From Escarpia spicata (lineage: Eukaryota; Annelida; Polychaeta; Sabellida; Siboglinidae), in the NCBI GenBank assembly GCA_963995525.1, contig OZ023208.1:17304540-17368539 (forward strand): a stretch of DNA of 64,000 bases. The letters are read 5' to 3'. Position numbers and translations under genes: made by a program. Below are positions 56,928 to 64,000 of this stretch, piece after piece (positions within the stretch are counted from its first letter, which is position 1; each line of letters opens with the position of its first letter). The notes below the pieces were generated by a model. The model had not been told where the DNA came from. It searched no databases and worked only from the letters and a program-made list of their open reading frames with translations.

Positions 56928-57172
<245 letters not shown>

Positions 57173-57543
57173 CGTATGTGCATGCGCGGTTTGTGCATGT
57201 GGCCGTGGAGGGATAGCATGAAGCTCCCTCCTGTTGGACATGACATCGGAAGATGGGGCGGGGCGGGGCGGTGGGTGCAACTTCGCAACTCGGACGACAG
57301 AAACATCATAAAAAATTCACAAAATATTGCTGGTTCAACCCCTCACTCTAAATGTTTGTATGGGCTCAGCCTAGACGCCACCCGTCTTGATCTATGTGAA
57401 CTTGTCTCACAGTATGCTATATGTAGACATTTGCAATATGAACACTTTAATAGAAAAGTAACTTTTATCATATTTTTATCAGTGATTTCCATTTCACCAT
57501 TTTTGATTCCAGTGACCCATCTGTTCATAAATTATTGATCACA

Positions 57544-60500
57544 ATGGAAACAGCGACATATTCGATGCCTCCAAGCTACGAACAAGTGACCGGTGGGAGA
57601 AGTGGTATGGAGTTCCCGCTGTCATTCATTGATTTTATACCGGCGATGATCAAGCCAGGCGGTATAGTTAAAAAGCCGACGTATGAACGTTTTGGGTAAG
57701 TTACGTCTTGTACTAATATTTGTCATCAATTCACATATTATATATTACTTTCTCCCCACACTCTTCCACTCCCTCTCTCCCCATTCCTTGTGATCTGTTG
57801 TTCCGTCATTATAGTGACAGGTTCTGGGAAGCACTGCAGTAAATAAGCAGGCCCTACCATGTTGCCTTGTAATTTTAGAAGCCATGCCATGCCCCCTATG
57901 CTGTTTTCACTGTTAGTATGGTGTGAATGACTGCTCATGGTTCCCAGCTCCTGACTGGCTGATTAGCTGCTAAATCCCTGTCTATTATATCTAAGGGTAA
58001 ACCTGTCTAAGTTCACCATTATATTCTGTGTTTGACCTATCTGATATATAGCATATTTGAGTCTGACCCTCTGTATTTGAAATTGTATTACTGTAATGTA
58101 TTTGATCATGTGTATTTGAAATTTTAAAAAGAGGGTATTTGAAATTATAAAATGCAACATATTTGTATTTGATTATGAAACCGTATTTGTCCCCAACTCT
58201 GCTTCTCTAAGCACACAATTGTAATTGGTTTGCGTGCAGAGATCTGTAACTGGGTAGCCTGTAACTGTGCCCTTTGAGTGTGTGTGTGGAGGCCATAGCT
58301 GGCCTGGAGCTAGGACCACTAAACCAGCAGTTCAACAGGGCAAATTGATGTTTCACTATAAATGCTTCAGACCTAAGAAGTGGAGCTCATTTCAATTTCA
58401 ACTGTCTATGTTGTATAGTGTGATGATCTGCTATCTGTCAGGTAAAGCTATCTGTCAAGACGCGGGTATTAGTATAAGTATGGCATCGCCTGCCAACTGC
58501 CAAGTCGCCTGCTGCGTATACTCATTTTGAGATGTCAATGTACTAACAACATCTTTAAAGCCAAGTGCAAGTACTGTGCTATAGATCTATATATCAGCAA
58601 AAGGCAAGACCACCTCCAACCGAGGAGATCGAAACATAGTTGTCCCAACAATGTGTTGCTGAGAACGAAGACCCAATTGAATACTGACATACAAGGTCAG
58701 TCAGTCTGCCCATCCTGTCCCAGCTGTCTCAGAAGTACCTGGCAATTCCTGCTACCTCAGCATCTGTAGAGAGGCTTTTTAGCATTGCAGGAGAAGTCTT
58801 TAGACCAGACTGCTACCGCCTGACTGATTCAAAGTTTGAGGCACTGATGTTCATCAAATCAAATCAAATCGTGACATTTATATTGCGCCGTTCCAACAAT
58901 CGTTGCTCACGGCGCCTTACAGAATGTTCGGGAAAACAGGTGCAACAAGAATTTAATTTGACTGTCAGTTACAGTCCACACATTATCAGAGCCACCACCA
59001 ATTCCAAAATGGTGTTTGGAGAAGTCAACGAGCTCCACTCATCAACTAAGACATACTACCAACATTTGTTAGCGTGTCTTGTGAGAATTGTGTAAGACTG
59101 ACAAAACTGTTGTGGCGAAAGATGATATAAAAACGATAAGAGCCTAAGATGTGAGATATCTACTGAGGTGCTCTTCCATCTACCATGATGTTTAACCATG
59201 TGATTATACTCTGTTTCATATTAATAATAAAGCTATATAATACTCTTTGACTTATTTATTCTTTCATTGTGATATGCCTAATATACCTAAAAACAGTTTT
59301 CATTATGTCAATTAATAATAATAAAACCTGGATAGCAATAATTGGTTATGAATTCAAAGAAGGTCACATGCATGATAGAAACAGGATTTTTAGTCTTTAA
59401 AGTAATCAGGATTACAATCATGATTACTTTAAAGATTGAAAATCATGATTACATGCTAAAGTAATTGTAATCGTAATCAATGACATTTGTTTTCTGAATA
59501 ATCATACTCGTAATCATACTTGTACATCTTCATAGTAATCGTAATTGTAATCGATTACATTTTATTGTAATCGCCCCATCTCTGCCACCTCCTCCTCTCT
59601 TCCTCCCTCCCTCCATCCCTCCCTCCCTCCTCGTCTTCTCTCTGTCCCCGACCTCCCACCTCTCTCTATGGTCTAGATATACAATTGTATTTATTAACCA
59701 GTTACCGTAGATAATAACAATAATGATAAGGTAACTTCTTTTGTGCCTAAACCAAGCTCAGAGGCGCATCAATACAAAAGGGTTAGTCAATACCAAAATC
59801 GATAAGCCATATTAAAGTTGTCAACAAATGAGAGCTAAGGTGGATATGCAAGGTCATAATTGTCATGTATTTATATGTTGTGTGTGTGTTCATGTGTGCA
59901 TTTCGTGCGTACATGCGCATATACGTGCTTGCATATTTATTCTGTGTGTGTTCATAAATACACCTCATTTTGTTCAGTTTATTAGTGCTGAAATTGTGGC
60001 ATTTGTTACAGTGAATTGATAAAAAAAGCCAACAACTGGCTCCAGGCAAATCCCACAATCAAGACAAAGACGTGTGAGAGTTTGGAGGTTGTGATGGACA
60101 AACAAGTGAACCCAGATGTCTCTACCCGTATCGATTATCAACACATGATAGCTTACGTTAGATGCCTCAGGTTTGACTGTATTCCGTCTTAATATTTTGT
60201 TGATAGTTCTGCTGCAACATGATTCAGTAATTATTTATTTGGTATTAAAAGTGCCATATGAAGCTACTAAGCTCGGCGGGAATAAGTTTACGTAAAAGCC
60301 GAGTGAGTTGAGAGATCAGTAGGAGGCCCATGCATTGGAGTAGCTTATAATGGGCCTTACAAGGCTCGTTTTACGACAATGCAAACACTGTTTTACCCTT
60401 GTTATTGAGAAAATAAATCAAGGTATTTGAAACATAAATATTCTGTTATCTTAGACAGACAGACCCATTATTTGAAAAAGAAAAACCTATTATTATTTTT

Positions 60501-60875
60501 TAAAAAGTTCCTGCAACGAGACAACACATTTTTTATTAAAGACCTGTTTAGGTCTACCTGTTGATCCCATGTATGTAAGCATACTACTTTAATTCAATTT
60601 GTATTGTAATATCTATTGTAATATGTTTCTTAATTAACAGTGTGGGACCAATTATTTCACTGAAATTTATCACTGTTTATATCTTTATTATTAATTCAGA
60701 ATGTGGATCACATCAAAGACAGCAGCAGACACGGCAGAGCCCCAGCAAATTGGCTACCTCAATGTCGTACCAGCATGCAAAGACACGGGTGGCTTCATGT
60801 CTATGCCGAAATTTGACACATTTGGTGAAACCATCACTAAGCTGAATGCGATGTTGAATTCACAACCAATCCCAG
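57544..60875 (+). CDS. Unrecognised protein with repeated module, first three exons
   Basis: Exons are 57544-57695 (start), 60012-60170 and 60700-60875. They are GT-AG, phases 2, 2 and 1, and the joined frame of 162 codons is fully open. I do not recognise the family. Residues about 38-62 (GGIVKKPTYERFGELIKKAN, then NWLQANP) and about 128-155 (GGFMSMPKFDTFGETITKLN, then AMLNSQPIP) match each other, so the protein contains a repeated module of about 90 residues with a GG-x4-P-(F/Y)-x2-FGE signature. There is no signal peptide or membrane helix. The N-terminus has MPPSYEQVTGG, which includes a PPSY (PPxY-type) motif. The gene continues past 60875 and its next exon may lie beyond the LINE at 61.4-64 kb. 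Codon use and conserved phases argue that it is a real host gene. Confidence 0.75.
57740..58202 (-). mobile_element. Truncated hAT terminus with GTATTTG repeats
   Basis: The right edge is a hAT-type end (minus strand CAGAGTTGGGGACAAATACG). Subterminal repeats of CAAATAC (GTATTTG on plus) follow for about 200 bp. No opposite end is visible, so the element is truncated. It lies in an intron of the unrecognised gene. Confidence 0.6.
58700..59582 (+). mobile_element. hAT relic: dimerisation domain and GTAATC-type terminus
   Basis: At 58719-58870 the plus strand encodes LSQKYLAIPATSASVERLFS and IAGEVFRPDCYRLTDSKFEA, the hAT C-terminal dimerisation domain. The right end at 59582 is CGCCCCATCTCTG, preceded by about 190 bp of repeated GTAATC/GATTAC units. 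A LINE/SINE tail has been inserted just after the domain. The left end is not found. Domain and terminus are assumed to belong together. Confidence 0.65.
58855..58935 (-). mobile_element. LINE/SINE 3'-tail fragment with (ATTTG)n
   Basis: On the minus strand it reads ...GGCGCAATATAAATGTCACG followed by repeated ATTTG units. This is a typical short-repeat tail, inserted in the hAT coding remnant. Confidence 0.55.
59711..59805 (-). mobile_element. 3'-tail of the L2-type LINE, truncated copy
   Basis: The minus strand matches the 3' end of the full-length element at 25105-25200 (GATGCGCCTCTGAGCTTGGT ... TTATTGTTATTAT). It is a 5'-truncated insertion in an intron. Confidence 0.85.
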
Positions 60876-61384
60876 GTACGTACACAGGCCGTTATTCCGC
60901 CCACTTCAGTGTGGTAAACATAAGTGCTATTTCTTGGACTGTAAGTCAATAATATTTTATATCACATGTGTTTTATTAATTTATTCGATAGGTTTTATTC
61001 AAAATTAATAGACATGGAGCTAGGGCAGTTGTAACATTAAATGGAAACAAAAGGCAAATGTTTGGTGTTATGCATCTAAGAGTTAAAACAAACTAACTAT
61101 TTGCAACTACAATCACATTTTTAACGCCAACGGTTTATTAGGAAAACAAGGTTGAACGCACACCGACCGTCTTTTATGGACAGGGCCATTTTGGCCAGTA
61201 AATCTACGTCATAGGGTCAGGCTTCAACAACAACATTTTGTTGTTGGAAAACGAATATTCTGTTTAAGTAACTAAACATAAACAATGATGAAAGCAATTA
61301 CAAGTATGTATTCATTGAACATTAACCATATTCAATCTTAGAATATTATAAAACTTTTTTTAATAGTTCACAACTCCACATAAC
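60876..61384. other. Intron sequence, nothing recognised
   Basis: Sequence between exon 3 of the unrecognised gene and the LINE. No further exon is visible. Confidence 0.4.
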
Positions 61385-63990
61385 AGAACTCAGAACTCAG
61401 AAAGAATAAATTTATTTGACCTATAAATACGATACATATACAACGAATAACGCAAGTAATAGATAAGGTCGGGAGACTCCCATTAAGATATATAATATCG
61501 CTAGCATAGGAGCCACCCCATAAATATACACAACAATAAAATTTACATGACACAAATCAGAATAGCATATGACTTATAGTTGATAATTACTCAATGTATC
61601 AACATGCATACATAATACAAGGACTGACTACATGTACTCGTGTACACATTGACGTACATATGGATACTTAGGTACACATTCTAATACATATTATGAATTA
61701 CAAATAAAGCAATTATGGATACGACAAGTGGATTCATAATTTAAAATACAAACTTTTTTGTGTATGTTGAAAAACCATATAGACTGTGGGTGTAAACTTT
61801 ATTAATGATAATACTTGATGTATTGTTAACTGTCACTACTATGTTGTGTCTAATGCATTTTTTGGCAAATTCATGTTTGAATCTGGACATATACAGATTA
61901 TTTCTTTCACATGTGCAGTGCTGATGAATATCATAGATGTGTGTGCTTGGAAAAACATTGAAGTAGTATGGTAAAAGATTGTTAAGTAATTTATAGTAAC
62001 ATTTTAATTGTTGGATTTTATAAATGTCATTCAACTTTAGCAACTGAAGTCTTTTAAAAATAGGACTTGTGTGAGCATTGTATTTACTTAAGGATATTAT
62101 TCGTATTGCTTTTTTCTGTAATTTGAAAATTTGATGTGCTCGATGACCCCATAAAAGTAAGCCATAATTAATATGAGGGAGAATAAGAGCATTGTACATA
62201 ACATATAATGTATTAAGTGGTACAATTTTTTTTAATTTATTTAGTATGCCTATTGTTTTAGATATTTTATTTGCTATTTTGTTTGTATGACTCTGCCAGT
62301 TTAAATGGTTATTTATTGTGATGCCTAAAATATTGAAATCATTTACACATTCAATGTATGCCCCATCTATTTGTAATACAGGGTATTCTACTTTCTTTTG
62401 AGGCATATGAAAAATAATGAATTTAGTCTTTTTGGCATTTAGTGACAGTTTGTTGGCTTTCAACCAATTGCTAATCTTTGTTAGCTCTTTGTTAATATTT
62501 TCACTTCGCATTTGGCATTCTGAATCGTTAAATGTGTTTAGTGTACTAGTAAGGGTAGTGTCGTCAGCATACGTTATGACTTAAAAAAGGTCACTAGAAA
62601 ATGCTATGTCTAGAAAATGCTATGTCATTTATATATATAATAAATAAGAGTGGCCCTAAAATTGAACCTTGAGGGACACCAATGTTGATGACTATTTCCT
62701 TAGACTTAACATTTTCAATTTCGACATACTGCTTATGATTTTGTAAATAACTCATAGTCTCATACACAGGTCTTGTCATTTAATCCATAGTAATTTAACT
62801 TCTATACCAATATATTGTGATCAATTGTGTCAAATGCTTTTGATAAATCAAGATATATATTTATTGGAGTAACCGATTTATCAAGTTCTTGTATAATTCT
62901 GTCTATGATTTCGAGTGTAGCAAACTCAGTAGAATGTTTCTTTCTAAATCCATATTGGCTATTGTAGTAGAACGCTTTAGAATGGAAGTAATCATGGATT
63001 TGATCAAACATAACCCTTTCAAAACATTTTGAAATCACTAGCAGGATAGGAATAGGACGATAATTGTTAAAGTCAGAAACATCACCTTTTTTTTAAAAAG
63101 GGTACGACTTTTGCAATTTTTAATTTGTCTGGAAATATACCAATAATTATTGATTGATTAATAATTAGAGTGACTGCATTGCTGATATCATTTTTTATCA
63201 ATTTTAGTAATGGTGTTGAAATACCGTCGTTTACACAACTTGATTTTGGAGGTAAACGATCAATTATATTAACAGTAGTTTCCATGTTAATTGGGTTAAA
63301 GCTAAGGTGTGAAATATCGGGTTATTCTGGTAATATTTGTATGATTTACCTCCACTAGTAGTTGTTTTAGAGGTTAGAGTAGGACCAGCATTAGTAAAAA
63401 ACGTGTAAAATCTGTTTGCAATAATGCATTTGTCGCTAATCATTTCCCCATTGACTTTGAACAAATCTGGAAATTGTTCTTTCTTTTTTGGCTTTTCTGA
63501 ATAATTTCTTTAATTAAACACCATGTCTTTTTAACATCATGATTACGCTTTTCAAAACTGGATTGTAATGCATTTGCTTAGCTAATCTAATATTACTTTT
63601 AAGAATTTTATTATATAAGTATGTAAGTCAGTTTTAAGTTTATGGTAATGCTCTGTATTTACGTGAGTCTGTTTCATTCTCGAATACAATTTGTTTCTAA
63701 ACTTTATCGACATAATAATGCCCTTGGTAATCCAAGGAGTTTTCTTATGTTTATATTTGTTAAATTTAATTACTTTAATAGGTAGAAATTTATCCATAGC
63801 TGTAGTAACAATTTCATCGAGGAAATTGTAGTTTTCATTCGGATCCACATGAGTATCTGTGTTAAGTTTATCATAAAGATTTGAGTTAATTATTTCAGTT
63901 TTAAATTTATTGAGTTAGTCAGGATTTTTTTGTTTTATTCGTATAAACCTTGGTATTGCATTAGAGGTTTTGACATAGTCCAGACTTAGA
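61385..63990 (-). mobile_element. Decayed LINE running off the right edge
   Basis: The minus-strand coding order is KKTPWITKGIIMSIKFRNKL (linker after the endonuclease), [85 protein letters not shown], then the thumb and C-terminal region (61741-62511). The 3' end is near 61385, with an AATAAA and a repeated TGAGTTC tail. The region with the catalytic YADD (near 62570) is disrupted, and several stops and frameshifts separate the blocks. It is a different LINE family from the two at 21-28 kb. Confidence 0.85.
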
Positions 63991-64000
63991 AAGTACGGAG

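Overview
This is animal (metazoan) genomic DNA: AT-rich, mostly intergenic and intronic, with GT-AG introns whose phases match between exons, long GA/CA/AT microsatellites, a 200-base assembly gap (5780-5979), and many transposons of metazoan type (hAT, Harbinger-like, mariner-like, L2/CR1-type LINEs, Ty3/gypsy, tRNA-derived SINEs). The gene content (a SUEL-lectin/CUB protein, a mucin-like receptor, a TATDN2-like relic) and the LINE carrying a 2A-like motif suggest a marine invertebrate (lophotrochozoan, cephalochordate or hemichordate). The sequence alone does not settle which.

Layout. (1) 1.5-14 kb: a mucin-like type I membrane protein gene (minus strand, two exons) and, upstream of it on the same strand, a secreted SUEL-lectin/CUB gene (four exons read). 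A tandem duplication of about 5 kb, running from inside mucin exon 1 to inside lectin exon 1, has remodelled the locus. At the internal junction it makes a new first exon, with mucin TATA box, signal peptide and N-terminus joined to the end of the lectin signal-peptide exon, in frame and in the same splice phase. The lectin exons that this new exon would splice to should lie where the assembly has its gap. A hAT element with a perfect 8-bp target duplication and a TTAA-flanked element sit in the first unit.
(2) 14-17.5 kb: no gene; a 14-copy 53-bp minisatellite, a hAT relic and a GC-looped hairpin.
(3) 17.5-33.2 kb: a transposon nest. A foldback-like DNA element abuts a decayed Ty3/gypsy element (gag, protease, RT, RNase H, integrase pieces) that is interrupted by a LINE with an intact reading frame and a 2A-like motif, a CR1-like LINE, and a LINE 3' fragment. 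A broken TatD-type nuclease gene follows in the same orientation.
(4) 33-47.8 kb: sparse. It holds the last three exons of a PEBP-family gene with a mariner-like element just after its stop codon, a three-exon four-transmembrane claudin-like gene, and a LINE RT fragment.
(5) 47.8-56.4 kb: a three-exon HARBI1-like gene with the D/D/E motifs visible. Its large intron holds a ZNF862-type hAT relic and two SINE copies.
(6) 57.5-64 kb: the first three exons of an unrecognised gene with an internally repeated module, hAT ends in its first large intron, and a decayed LINE running off the right edge.

Genes here do not form operons. The one clear functional interaction is structural: the duplication couples the mucin gene's promoter and secretion signal to the lectin gene's exon structure.
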